A DNA stretch of 64,000 nt. It comes from Heligmosomoides polygyrus polygyrus (lineage: Eukaryota > Nematoda > Chromadorea > Rhabditida > Heligmosomidae). The DNA lies in the NCBI GenBank assembly GCA_947396885.1, contig OX377205.1, positions 27,963,899 to 28,027,898 on the forward strand. Reading direction: 5' to 3'. Made by a program: the position numbers and the translations under genes. Below are positions 41,679 through 53,099 of this stretch, in pieces. Each line of letters opens with the position of its first letter. The stretch's first letter is position 1. The notes under the pieces are model-generated. The model worked only from the letters and a program-made list of their open reading frames with translations, made no database searches and was not told the origin of the DNA.

Positions 41679-42190
41679 TTTGATTATTTATTTATTCAAT
41701 GTGTGCCATGCAATCACGTGGATAAAAAAGAGGAAAAGGAGATGAAATAAAACCAAGACTTATCAAACATAGGACTCAAGCATGAATGGTCGCCGAATAA
41801 AATGCAACACTAAATTAACTTAAACAAAAAGATTTACGAGCAATAAATGACCTAAGAACTGATAGCGACATCTGTGTGACTTTTCGAATTCACGAAGCAA
41901 GCAGTTGGGCTCCCTGAGATTCCTACGAGTGAGGAAGAGTGATCCAGCCTGCGTCCTTGCAACAGAGACATATACATAGAATAACATGAGCAAATCAGTC
42001 GTTTTCTTCTGGGACAGAGACAGGGAAGCCCATTAAAAATGGAAGACCGACATAGATCATCCTTGCTCTAGTGGATCCGTTCGACAAATCACTATATTGA
42101 AGTTCGTAGCATCTCGTAAACAGCTTACGTGTGTAATTGTTCTGGACGCTTTCAAACCTAAACCCTTCCTTTTCTTTCTGGTAGGGTTTG
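41679..42190 (-). mobile_element. CR1-type LINE 3' fragment
   Basis: A TTATTTATTTATT tail at about 41683-41695 (minus-strand 3' end) is preceded on the minus strand by FESVQNNYTRKLFTRCYE, the conserved segment after the CR1 RT thumb, and fragments of the C-terminal region with stops. It is 5'-truncated and starts within about 10 bp of the MITE's right end. Confidence 0.7.
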
Positions 42191-43360
42191 ACAGTGATTT
42201 GGTTAGAGATGTTTTAGTTTTATCGTGCATCCAGAATACGACGAATGTTTGGGCTAATCTAATGAGAGGGTCACACCATCATCGAGATCTGAGCATGGAA
42301 TACTATGTCACCCACTACATCCACGTCATAGCTAAGGGTCCAGAAAGAGGAGACACAGTGAATCAACACTGAGCGCGACTTCAGCAAAGCCCTCGCTGAC
42401 CTTTGGATCGCCTGCGACCAAAAACCTGTTGGACATGAAGGAGGATTGTAAAAGTGGGCCGAGTGGGTGACGTTGCACACTTTTTTCTAGAAATCATTTC
42501 ATTTCGGTTTTAAGAAACACCAGCAAGCTGGTTTTGGAGCGAAAGTGGCCATGCTTCTTCGAGTCTAGCGGTTTCACTGCATGCTCACAAGATCTGTAAA
42601 AGAAGTCGGACCACCGTGACTGTCCTAGCACTAGGAAAAAGGTGTTGTAAGGAAAGGGAATGGTTCATGGTGTATAAAAGCGCGGTGGATCGCTCCTAAT
42701 CTATCAGCTGCGTTATCGTTTTCTAAGTCTTTCTAAGGGTCTCTGAGTGGGGATTTGAGAACGGGGTTCTTATACCACGGTTTCTAGTAAAACTAGTAAG
42801 TTTGTTTAAGTAATTCCTCTAAAAGCGTGTACACCACAAATTTGGCTTCAGAACGCGCTCTCGAGTCAACTTTGCTTATTCCGTTTTTCTTTCGTTACCT
42901 ACCGTTTCTAGTCTTTTGATATTCCGCTTCATCCTAGTGCGTTTTGTTGTGCGAATGTCCACTCAATAAGCTTGTATGATCAAATTCCTAGGCTCTTTCG
43001 ATTCTCATCCAATTTTCTCATAAATATCACTAACCGTAAACATCGTCCTTTATCACCGAGCCATTTCGAAAGTTTTGCCATATTTCGTCCCATGGACCTC
43101 ATAATTGTCCAACTTTATTTCCATTCGTTTCCACGGCGTGTCAAAATGACCCAACTGGTCCTTCATGCTCCGGCAACAAACAAAGAGCTCAAACTTCTTG
43201 TTCAGTTATTCGAAAAAAGTCCGATGAGTAAAGTTGGTGTTTTGGGGCGTCGAGCTGTCCAACCAGGTATGATACTTGTTTAACGTCTGGGCGGCCCCCT
43301 ATTGAGCTGAAATAGGCGCCCCGTCCTTGAGCACTTCTGAAGCTTGATATTTATCTCTAT
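42191..43360. other. Unassigned; 103-codon open frame and a TATA-like box
   Basis: TATAAAAG occurs at about 42674. A frame at 42972-43283 includes MTQLVLHAPATNKELKLLVQ but matches no family I know. No splice structure could be built with confidence. Confidence 0.3.
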
Positions 43361-43362
43361 GA

Positions 43363-43566
43363 TTGGATGCAATAAATAGCTGCAGCACACGTCCACCTCA
43401 CAGCGCTGACCTAGCACCATCAGATTATCATTTGTTTTGCATCCATTTGAATGGTGAATCATTTGATTCCGATCGACGAGTGCACCAGTTCTTCGCTTCC
43501 AAAAACGTGGAATTTTTCGAACGTGGAATTTTTCAACTTACCGAGAGGTGGCAAAAGGTCAAATAA
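43363..43566 (+). pseudogene. Mariner transposase C-terminal fragment
   Basis: RPPHSADLAPSDYHLFCIHL contains the third catalytic Asp region, followed by FFERGIFQLTERWQKV, the standard mariner C-terminus. Nothing of the rest remains upstream. An (AT)n microsatellite follows directly. Confidence 0.85.
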
Positions 43567-43583
43567 AATAACCTATGTATATT

Positions 43584-43587
<4 letters not shown>

Positions 43588-43616
<29 letters not shown>
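43588..43616. repeat. (TA)n microsatellite
   Basis: About 14 AT units following the mariner fragment. Confidence 0.9.
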
Positions 43617-43621
<5 letters not shown>

Positions 43622-43793
43622 CTTATATTTACCACTGATTAATGTTTTGATAATATAGATAAATTTGCATTGATAAATATGAAAAAATTCCTTGATTATT
43701 GAAAAACCCCATATATCTACGGAGTAATATGTAGTAGGATAGAAATGGAATGCAGAAGGACCGAACAGACGACTGAGGTGCTGTAAAAGTAAT

Positions 43794-44645
43794 TAATTCT
43801 TGTCCGACAATTTCACCATTTTCAATTTTTTTCAACTTTATTGAAAACAAGTCTAATCGACAATATAATCACCACAGTTATCCACAACAGTGGCCCATCG
43901 ATTGGGCAGGTCGCCAATGCCCTTCGCCCACAACTCCGGGGGCTGCGACTCGAAGAAGTCGGATTTGAGGTTGTCGTAGTTGGTGAATTTTCTTCCGGCC
44001 AAATGGTGCTTCAGCGGGCGGAACAAGTGGCAGTCGGAGGGGGCGAGGTCCGGGGAATACGGCGGATGGGCAACCGTCTCCCAGCCGAGCGTCGCCAACT
44101 TCTGCTGGTTCTCCTTCGCCACGTGGGGGCGCGCGTTGTCGTGCAGCAGGTGGACCGAGGCCCGTCGGGGACGCTTTCCTCGGATGGCGGCTGCTAGTTT
44201 CTCGAGCTGATCGGTGTAGATGGAGGCGATGACCGTGCTGCCTTGCGGGAGCAGCTCGAAGTACAGCATGCCCTTGGCGTCCCACCAGCAGCAGAGCATG
44301 ATCTTCAGCGGGTGTTCCCTGTCCTCGAGGCTCGTGTCGCCGCTCTCGAAACGATTGAACCAGTGCCTGACTGTGCGTTGGGACACTGCATCCTCCTTGC
44401 ACGCTCTGCAGATGTTGGCAACCGCGGTGCCCGTGTCGTTGCCCAGCAGCCACTCGTAGTACACGAACGTACGAATTCGACCTTGGTCCATTTTAGCTTG
44501 TACTGGTAGCTAGACGCGGCGACTGCGTCTTATATACCCCTAGCGTAGAACTCTGGAGAACCTTCTAGAAGGTTTTGCACTTGCCTGATATTATAACACT
44601 TCTAAGGAAAATTATAGAATTTTGAAAATTTTCGGACAGGAATTA
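43794..44645 (-). mobile_element. Mariner deletion derivative with TA duplication
   Basis: Ends ATTCTTGTCCGACAATTTC and GAAAATTTTCGGACAGGAAT are inverted repeats next to TA at 43794-43795 and 44644-44645. The 848-bp unit carries one uninterrupted, internally shortened transposase frame. Confidence 0.9.
43853..44491 (-). CDS. Mariner transposase, in-frame internal deletion (212 aa)
   Basis: Mariner transposases are about 345 residues with two helix-turn-helix motifs and a D,D34D catalytic core. Here residues 1-60 are the first helix-turn-helix (QRTVRHWFNRFESGDTSLED). The sequence then passes straight to LKIMLCCWWDAKGMLYFELL, which normally follows the first catalytic Asp. About 110 residues including the second helix-turn-helix and the first Asp are gone, yet the frame stays open. 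The second and third acids are present with 34 residues between them (LLHDNARPHVA and HPPYSPDLAPSDCH), and the C-terminus is intact. It cannot be catalytic; it could still bind termini or multimerise, which is an inference. Little other decay suggests recent amplification. Confidence 0.88.
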   Translation of the reverse strand: MDQGRIRTFVYYEWLLGNDTGTAVANICRACKEDAVSQRTVRHWFNRFESGDTSLEDREHPLKIMLCCWWDAKGMLYFELLPQGSTVIASIYTDQLEKLAAAIRGKRPRRASVHLLHDNARPHVAKENQQKLATLGWETVAHPPYSPDLAPSDCHLFRPLKHHLAGRKFTNYDNLKSDFFESQPPELWAKGIGDLPNRWATVVDNCGDYIVD

Positions 44646-45640
44646 TTGGACAGCCTGGTAGACTTCATACTCCGATCCCAGTAAGTTATCGAACTTCCAC
44701 CGTTCGTGAAGGTGAAGAAAATTGATGGTAGTTAACCCCTGTTCATTCAGAGCCTTCATAATTACTCGTTCCATTAATACTACGATCAAAACAATGCAAA
44801 CGATGCAAGGCATAGCCACTGTGATTGGCACATGACAATAGCAAATTGTATGCAAGGAGTTTTAGGATGAAGAAGTCGTTATTCAGCGAATGCTTATCAA
44901 CTAAGCGCTAGGTAGAGTCTCCACGCTTCATCAGGATCGATTTGTTGCTCCAATTTTAAGGATCAATAAAACCATTGCCCTAAACTCGTTCCTGTCAAAT
45001 GATCGATTCCAAGCCATTCTCGCTCCTGTGAAGTTCTAGGCTGTTCAAGCTCGTCAAATGTAGAAAGGAGTTTTCGACGTACACGGCATATTTCGCAGTT
45101 AGATTTTGAGCTTAGGCGGTGGAGTAAGAGCAGTAGAGCAGTGCTCTCGCATGCAATCCTAATCTATGCTAAACACCATTAAGCAGACGTTCACCTTTTC
45201 TTATTCCGTGGAAACAGTGCTCCACTGAGTGCCTTAAGCACACCAACCTAAAAGGCTCATCAGTCTGTGGTTTTCTTCTGCCAGTTACCGGTGATACCGT
45301 CAAGTTTGTGTCGTACATCTAGATCTAAATTCAGAAACACCAGTGACCATTTATGTACCGTTCCAACCATAAATTCCTCGATCTTTTGTTGCGAATCTAC
45401 ACTTCCTGCTTTGACATGATGCTAACCCATTACACCACCAGCAGTTTGATCCAATGCGACATCCAAGATATCCTCACGAGCTTACCAGGACTCGCCTTCG
45501 GGATGAAAAAATGTGAAACGCGGCCACTAGTAATGCGTACAACTTTACCAGGTCCATGCTGATATCGACGCCAGTTAATCCCGGTATAACCTAAGAGTGC
45601 TGATAGGCTCACGAGGATAGCGCATATGTTGATCAAACAA
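44646..45640. other. No recognisable feature
   Basis: A 70-codon minus frame at 44643-44855 has a hydrophobic stretch but no family match. Otherwise anonymous. Confidence 0.35.
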
Positions 45641-45649
45641 CGCTTATGG

Positions 45650-45775
45650 GGTAATGGGCCACTAAACTTCCGGAAGGCAGAGGGCTTGGGTTATACTTTC
45701 GCATAGCGCTAGAGCTTTGATTGCACCAAACATCCTTGTAATATGACACGATCTGTATATAGAGACCTATAAAGA
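45650..45775 (+). repeat. Degenerate tRNA-3'-half-like repeat, single arm
   Basis: CCGGAAGGCAGAGGGCTTGG, then GCTAGAGCTTTGATTGCACC and AAACATCCTTGTAATATGAC, are diverged versions of the right arms at 505-750 and 34440-34705. The T-arm is no longer base-paired. Confidence 0.5.
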
Positions 45776-46189
45776 GCCGATTAAAAAGAAAATCTCACTT
45801 CCGAATGAAACATCCAGATAGTTGACATATATTTTAGTGTAAAATTAGGGAGCCAAATCAGAGAAAATCAAGCTTTTTGTTCACTAAAAATTGCTATAAG
45901 TTCTTCAAGACATATTTATCATTTTCAGGCTTAGCTTCTATGATAGAACCATGAGGTTTTGTAGAAACTCGATGACCGATCCAGCATTTTCTAGCCAGAA
46001 ACTTCTCAATTTAAGGAAATCCGAGCGCCTTTACTGTGGAGGAACATGGGACACCAAAATTGCAGAGCTGTTCCCTGTTTTTTATTGAAATTCTCATACT
46101 CGTTAAGAAAACCAGTTGCTATAATGAGACCCACACACGATTTCTCATGTCAAGCATGATACAGCTTTTCTCAAATCTCTTCTGGCGCG

Positions 46190-46453
46190 CCGAGAGCAGT
46201 CGAAGGAGGCGGCTGTCGCATGAGCCCTACACCAGGTGCTTGGTTCGGATTTCCTGCCCAGGCTAACCAAGCGTCCCATCCATCCCTTGTCGAAGAATTG
46301 GTAACAGGCTTGCCTGGCAAGGATAAACCACTAGGTTAATTATCGGCTGGCCGCCGCAAGTCATTGTGTAGACCAAGTACCATTTAAGTCGTCCCCACTA
46401 TCCCGTAGAAGTAAAATGCGTGGCGCATCCCAAGAGGGATTGAGTAACGCCGT
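46190..46453 (+). repeat. SINE-like repeat, copy 6
   Basis: GCTTGGTTCGGATTTCCTGC, AGGCTTGCCTGGCAAGGATA, ATTATCGGCTGGCC and ATTGAGTAACGCCG at the 3' end. It lies about 150 bp upstream of collagen 3, so it is within or next to that promoter. Confidence 0.75.
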
Positions 46454-46559
46454 TTCTAGCCTCGACATTGCTGTGAACGCGGTCTCTTATTCGTGCCCTT
46501 TCGGAGGGCCTTCTCAAGTATCCCGACCGTTTCCGTCTCATTCAATGAAAAATTTGCCC

Positions 46560-46601
46560 TTTTTCAAAATTTTTTTTAGTGAAGTCGCTCAAATTTCAGG
46601 C
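46560..46601 (+). promoter_or_regulatory. Trans-splice-type acceptor of collagen 3
   Basis: CAAATTTCAG ends at about 46599, 2 nt before the ATG, the canonical nematode acceptor. As no upstream exon is visible, spliced-leader addition is the simplest reading. Confidence 0.65.
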
Positions 46602-47728
46602 ATGAGGAAGTTGAGCTCGTGGATAATCTACGCTGTTACCGCGTTTACAGCAATATCGACAATCGCTGTTCTCCTGTTCGCCGGCTACATTGTCAACGAC
46701 ATCAACAATTTCTACGACGCAACTATGGAGGACATCCTGGAATTCAAGGTTTCTTGTTCACCTTTTGCTTTTCTGCAGACCAACAGTGATACATATGCTG
46801 TTCAGTTAGATCAAAGTGATCTTTTTAGGACCTAGCGAACACAGCTTGGCACGAGATGAGACCAGCGATTCAAGCAAAGCTCAGAAGACCCCGAGGCATC
46901 TCCTTCCATATCCGAAAACCTCGTCAACCAGAGGCCGATTGCAACTGCGGTGAACAACAGCGGGATTGTCCTCCAGGGCCACCTGGTCCTCCTGGAGCTC
47001 CAGGACTACCAGGTGAAACGGGAGACCCTGGCGCGGCCGGCAAACGTGGCCTAGATGGCATAGCGATTGGAGGTGTTGGACTTGGACCAGTGGGATGCAT
47101 TAGGTGCCAGATGGGACCTCCAGGACCACCTGGAAGTGATGGACCACAAGGACTGCCCGGTCCCGATGGCTTACCGGGAGTAACCGGACAGGACGGTGCC
47201 CGTGGACGAGCTGGGCCTGTGGGCCCGGCCGGTGATCAAGGACCAGAGGGAGTTGCAGGACCCGACGGTCCTCCTGGGATTTCAGGAAAGAACGCGCAGC
47301 ACGGCGTTGGACCACGAGGTCAGCAGGGACCGGAGGGACCACAAGGGCCGGCTGGTGCACCTGGACCAAAAGGAGATGACGGAGTAGAAGGATCGCCTGG
47401 ATCGGTTGGTCCACCAGGACAACCCGGCAAACCGGGAGTCGAAGGTGTTAGCGGTCCACAAGGTCCACCTGGCGATATCGGTCTGCCAGGAAATGACGCT
47501 GAGTATTGTCCTTGTCCAATGAGATCGAGCGATCTCAGCGAGCTAACACTAACGGATTCACCGACCGAGCCAGCGTCAACTTCTCCAGCATCTACAGAAT
47601 CTCCATCTTCCTCGCCTGCGCCAATGCAACACCGTCACTCCTCGCACCGAAGGAAAGCACGCGCTCGACATCATCGTCGACGCCCGCAGAAGCATTCAGC
47701 AAGGCCGAAGCAGATGAGGAGGGCATGA
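46602..47728 (+). CDS. Cuticle collagen 3
   Basis: Two exons (46602-46748, 46829-47728) around an 80-nt GT-AG intron in the same position and phase as in the other collagens give 348 residues. The N-terminal domain (1-49) has a hydrophobic anchor (about 8-31) and ends [29 protein letters not shown] opens exon 2. RKPR at 78-81 (or KLRR at 66-69) could be a processing site. CNCG at 87-90 precedes the first Gly-X-Y block; CIRCQ marks the interruption; a long Gly-X-Y domain follows, ending in AEYCPCP. The tail is Ser/Thr/Pro-rich and then strongly basic ([16 protein letters not shown]). It shares architecture with the duplicated pair but is clearly diverged. Confidence 0.95.
46749..46828 (+). other. 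Intron of collagen 3 (80 nt)
   Basis: Starts GTTTCTTGTTC and ends CTTTTTAG. The conserved phase-0 position between LEFK and DLANTAW matches the other two genes. Confidence 0.9.
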
Positions 47729-47768
47729 GCTATTTATTTAAATTCCCTTCTTATTTTCGTTCGTTTTG

Positions 47769-47774
47769 AATAAA
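47769..47774 (+). terminator. PolyA signal of collagen 3
   Basis: AATAAA about 40 nt past the stop. Confidence 0.75.
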
Positions 47775-48109
47775 TCGTGAGCATTTAATTTCGACTGAAC
47801 CATTCTGCCTGTCGAGGGCCTCAAAAGGCATACCAAGGCCTTCAACAGTGGGAGCGCTAAAGTATGCTAACAGCCTTGTCAACTGGTAAAGATGAAAAAA
47901 TACAGCTTCTACAGATGAATCCACCACGAGCTCATAACTAATAGATTGTCCCCGTCCATGTACGCATTTTTCTAATCACTCTTAATTTGGAACTGGCTAG
48001 CATTTCATTCTTTCCTTGAAATAAAGTTAAATTTTTTATGCATGTGAAATCTTTGTATAAATAGGTCATAAGAAAGGTTTACTCATCAGCCGCTGTCGAT
48101 AATGGGACA

Positions 48110-48370
48110 CACAATACAGGTTGCTGGGTATCGCGTGCGCCTCAAATCTGGACACATAGTTCGAGCCCACCTAGGCCAACCAAGGCTTTCTAGTCCCAGG
48201 GCCAATGAATTGGTGCCTCCCATGTCGAGATGAATGAAACACAGCTTCTCTATCGACCGATGGCCGGAAGTTGTTCTATAGGCGAAATATGCCCTAGAAT
48301 TGGTTCCATGATAATCCGTTGAAGCAGAACGCGTGGCATATTCCGTACAGAAATTGGTTGATCCCGTCGT
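48110..48370 (+). repeat. SINE-like repeat, copy 7 (diverged)
   Basis: GGTATCGCGTGCGCC, TAGTTCGAGCCCACC, AGGCCAACCAAGGC and AACGCGTGGCATATTCCG align with the family, but with more changes than the other copies. Confidence 0.6.
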
Positions 48371-50990
48371 TTGAACTTTTTATACCTTATTAAGCTCATA
48401 CAATGCCTAGCGATAGTTGGTCGATGCGCAATTTGGCTATTCCGGTCAAGGCATACAAATATCACCGACCACTGAACCAAGGAACTCGATTACGGTTGTA
48501 CACCAAGCCAATGTCTCTTCCGCCGATGCGCTCACTAGTCGCCATAGTGTAAGTACACGACATGAAATTAGTGCACATACGAAGCGACCTAAAAATGTAA
48601 CTGAAATTCGTTCCGCTCACAGAGGCTACCCTAACTCGTGGGCACCCACGTTTCTTTCTGGAGGTGTTTCGAACTATTAGGCAACTGTACCACTAGCTCT
48701 ACGGCTCGCTTAGGCAGCAATATTCGCTCACACTCGGATGCTACGAGCTTATTGCCTCAGTTTTGGGGTTTCCTTAGGAGCTACAAACGCCCAAGCATGT
48801 CGTCGCCTCAGCTCGACTTGGAAAAGTCAAAGACTTGATCGAGCGCAAGGATACATCAAATTTCGCAGAAACGATCCTTCTGTTCATCGCTAACCCGCTA
48901 ACTTACATTGTCGAGGAAAACACCTTCGTTCCGAAAATGCACACCTCGATAAGGAAAACTCTACGCTTCACCTCGAGTTGGACACATTACAAAGAATGAC
49001 CATCCAACTTGAATCTTGTAATGGGTTGAAGAAGGCCGGGGCCACTTCCATCGCCGCGATGCCATCGCGGCGCTCTGTTCATGGGCATTCCGCCGCGCGC
49101 GGCGAGTAGTCAAGGGAAACCTCCTCGCGGCAGCGGCAGCAGTGCTGACCGGCATACGCAATGGCTTCCCTCACCCATCGTGGGAATGGCATCTATCTTG
49201 TGCCGCGCGCGGTGTCTAGCGTTGGCCTGGGCGGATCACCGTCGCACTCCCTTGCAGAGCGATGAGCGATGCGACGCACAGTGGGAACTCCTCTTCATTT
49301 CGCGTCGCCCTGCAAAAGTCATCGCCGCGATTCCATCGCGGCGACGGGTAGTATGCACGAGGCCCAAGGCTTTTCCTAAGTACGACAAAAAAGTTCAATC
49401 CTTTTCGATGAGCATGTATAGATTAGGTAGACTTGTACCTGGCAGGAATAACCTCATAAAAGTAGTTCTTCCCGTCTACTTTTCAACAACGCCTCACACG
49501 AAAAAGAACTATCACCCAAGAGCAGACACAAGAATCCCAGTCGTCGTGTGACTGTGGTGCTCATATGGAATCTGGTTTTGGCGGCATAGGCAGTCGTTTT
49601 TCTAATCCTAATTTAAACTCCAGTCGTCTGCGCTCCTGTTCCCTGAAGTGCTTTTACTCGAATAACAGATCTCTGCTATGACATTCTAGCATTCTATCTT
49701 CATTTGACCCAACCCCTTTCAGGCTGGTAGTTGTGCAACGAACTCCCTCCTGATTTGAATTTTACTCAGGTCAGTTTACCAGCGCCACTAGCACCTCGTT
49801 AGCATCTAGTATCCGTCCATAGTCATAAGAGATCTCAGTTTCCCTAGTATCAATTTTAACAACCCGTCGAAATTTGCTTCCATGAACTCAAGCCAAAACT
49901 TCTTGGATTTCGTAAATGATAGCTTATTTATTTATTTATGTGGATAGAATCAGTCGGAAATTTATAGGTAAGCCACCATAATATTACATCAATATGACAA
50001 CAATCACAAGCAGAGGACAACTACAACGAAAACAATGACAACAATAACATTAAACATGTTTTGTTTCGCCTCTATCTTGTAAAAAGTTGAGGCTTTAGCT
50101 TTATGAAAACCATGGAACTCTTTCTAGCTATCTAGGTCTTTTATCTAAAAACACAGAATTCTTCTCTTTGCCGCTCTCGGTTTTTGTTTTCTGATAGACG
50201 ACGATACGATGGGAGACTAGCAAGAACCACAGACCATATAAGACAATAGTAACCTCCGGTATACCTAGTTTCAACACACGAGTTAAGAACAAGATTTATG
50301 ACGAAACCAACACTACCAAATAGATAAGGTGGAATAACATACAACTTCACGAATAGAGGAGTTAACAAAACACAATGCAAACAAGAGTAGAAATGCAATA
50401 TGGAAAATGCGGGGTCTTCAAATAGGAGATCGGGAGGAAGTCGGATCGTACAGAGTACGCGGGACGGCGGCGAAGACGACTGACCTGGCGCTCGGCGGCA
50501 GACCGTTTATATACCCGTGCCCGTTGCGGATCGATAATCAATAGCCCTCTCTGCTGCGACTCTAAAGAGATGTTGAAATGTTTTGCCCCGCCCCAAACGT
50601 CGGCCTGGTATGACTCATCCTTCAGCTACTACTGACTACTTTTGGCCATAGTGGCCAGTCTTCTACTCCATCCTCCAAGCAAGGATTGCACGCGGGGATG
50701 GTCACCAACGTCACGTCAACTTCGCCCGATTCCGGCTACTGGACGACTACCACCAACATGTCCCAACCCGTGATATTCATATCTGTACTTCCGCCTGAAG
50801 TCACGTCCAGAACCATGAGGATAAGGTCGTGTTACGACAAAGATGTTAAAGCAGTGGTGCTGCCCGTGTGGGGCCGATTAGGCGCGCGTCGGAGGAATCG
50901 ATACCCCGGGTGAAAGGGGCACGTAGGCTACGGGGACCTTTCGAGTGTTAGCAGCGAGTGGTTCTGGCCGTCCGCGGTCACAACAGTCTC
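48371..50990. other. Unassigned; GC-rich inverted repeats at 49030-49350
   Basis: CATCGCCGCGATGCCATCGCGGCG at about 49050 is itself palindromic and recurs nearly unchanged at about 49320. GCCGCGCGCGG also occurs twice. A minus-strand-type LINE tail (TTATTTATTTATTTATG) lies at about 49924. A 156-codon frame crosses the GC-rich part and is probably incidental. Confidence 0.4.
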
Positions 50991-51363
50991 GCCTGCCGCA
51001 TACTCTCCGGCGTTAAGCCTCAACCGGGCATCGTGCTCGAATCTTTTGTCTTGGGCCAACTGCCTCACCCAATAGCCAAGGGTCCGCCGCTCAGGACATA
51101 ATTTTGGCAGGTTGTGTGGGTTTGGTAAAGAGATGTTTCAAGGGGTACCCAAGTGGAGGAAATTGATTCTAGATATAGGTGACCCATTGATCCTGGACAT
51201 GAATAGGAATTCGTGTAGTCGCCCTTTCGAGGGGACGAGACAAAGATGCATCAAAACTTCTTTTCCCTGCCAATCACTTGCAGCTGAATACTCCGCGGCC
51301 ATCTGGGAACGATTCTAAAGTGCAGGAACTCTAGAAAACTCAACTCAAGCCGGCTCAAAAAGT

Positions 51364-52050
51364 GTGCGTATGGATTTGGAAAATTTGTTGATACGACCCA
51401 TTTTGCATTTTACGGCCGGACAGTGCGTCCCAAACATTCATTCTGCATTTCAAGTAATAACAGGTAACGACACACTTGCACTATTTCCGCGGATGGCTCT
51501 CGACTACCCCCGGCGAATAATAACCTTTGGTAACATTTCTATGCGATTTGGCGTCCCAGATAAAGGCCTCAGTGAGCGGGGAAACCGAATGTCCTTTCAG
51601 AGCATCCAAGACCATGCAATTGCATGCGAGCAGTGATATTTTCATTCCCTATAAAGTAGATGAGATAAACGGTCGCAAGGATTTAGTAATAATATCACAA
51701 AGTAAAAAGATCTTCAACAAAGATCTCATAGTAGCTTCAGCTCTGATCTCAGCTAATAGTACCGTATTGTTAGTATGTAATCCCACAAACGAAAAAAAGT
51801 AATCTATTCGGGAACTAAGATCTCAACAGCCGTGGGCATCACAGGACCGACATGAGCACTGAAAAAGACCAGTGCGTATGTTCGTGCGTGAGTGACTGCG
51901 TGCCAAACGACCGCTCCTATGTTACTAACTTGGAGACAAGTGATGTAAATTTCGAGCAAAAGAGGAGGTTCCAAAAATTTCTCGATGAGTACTCTGATGT
52001 TTTCTCGCGACATTAGTATGATATAGGGAGTTTTACGGTTAGCAAAGTCC
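51364..52050 (+). pseudogene. Retroelement pol, protease-to-RT linker region
   Basis: DYPRRIITFGNISMRFGV and, in other frames, a region with CNPTNEKKV and RRFQKFLDEYSDVF precede RT as in gypsy-type polyproteins. Several stops and frame changes occur. It breaks off at the CR1 insertion. Confidence 0.55.
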
Positions 52051-53093
52051 ATATCTATTTCTGTCCCCTATTCTGTTTAATATTTACACCTACGATTTAC
52101 TCAAACTTCTGAAGGATAGTGGGATAACAAAGTGCGTTTTCGCAGAAAACTTAAAGATCTATCGACCGACTGCAAGTTATTCCGATGTGAAAGTTCTTCA
52201 GAATGCTATAAATAATGTCCAGATGTGGTCTTCTGAATGGAGCTTACCGCTTTCGGAAGAAAAGTCTGGAGTGCTCCACATTGGTACTGGAAACGATAAC
52301 GTGCCTCACTACTCTATTAATAGTAAGCTACTTAATACTTAAGTTGAAGAAATAAAAGACCTTGAGTTTCTAGTTAGGAGTAATCTGAGTTTCGATAAAC
52401 ACTGTGCAACGGTAGCCAACAAAGCTATGAAAGTCATGTTTAATCTATTTAGAGCCTTGTCTTCAAAGACAGTTACCTTCTTCTTCAGGCGTATAAGGTT
52501 TTGTCAGGACAATACTGGAGTATGGTCTTTTCAACCCTTCCACTCGAAAGGCTAGTGATATTATAGAACGAGTTCCGAACAACTTCATGAGGAAGCTTAT
52601 GGTACGTAGATTGGGGTTTGCATATGACCAAATTACGTCAAATTGGGCTCGACACTCTTGAATTCATAAGAAGAAGAAATGACCTATTGCTCTTTCAAAA
52701 AATTGCTAACGGTGAAGGTAGTATAAAACTCAATGACCTAGTGACTTTGAGACCATCTTATACTCGTGGCGGTACAGTAAAGTACGATGCTGGAACAGCC
52801 AAGCGAAATTGTAGGCGCTTCTTTTTCTTGCACAGGACCCTCCCCTTATATGAGAAGCTTCGGGGAAGACAGAATCTTTCTGGGAATTACCAAGCTTTTG
52901 AAAAAATCCTGAAATCACCATACCAAATGAAGCCATATCTTACCGATGCCTCAGACGTTGTCCATCATTTACTTTTTTACCTAGATAATGTGTAGATAGA
53001 TTGTATTTGCTCTTCTCGTATGGTGATTTTTTATACAGTTGGCGCACGGTTGTACTTGTACTCGTGTAAATAAATAAATAAATAAATATCTAT
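52051..53093 (+). mobile_element. 5'-truncated CR1-type LINE with 8-bp duplication
   Basis: ATATCTAT at 52051-52058 is repeated at 53086-53093. Between them lies a 1027-bp CR1 3' fragment ending in an AAAT-repeat tail (about 53065-53085). It reads LSPILFNIYTYDLL, then KCVFAENLKIY, with FAEN where the active site FADD belongs, and continues in broken frames to the C-terminus (52618-52995). It is related to the 5357-9314 element (compare SPLLFNIYTYDL there). It sits inside the gypsy-type pol. Confidence 0.9.
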
Positions 53094-53099
53094 ACAACG

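Noticed and set aside
43841..44509. Plus-strand frames up to 118 codons across the mariner derivative
   Set aside because: Antisense shadows of the GC-rich transposase frame.
49081..49551. 156-codon open frame
   Set aside because: It crosses GC-rich inverted repeats, changes composition midway and resembles no family.
50400..50640. 5' LTR of the gypsy-type element
   Set aside because: It contains TTTATATACCC and is GC-rich like an LTR promoter, but I could not match it to any sequence downstream of pol.
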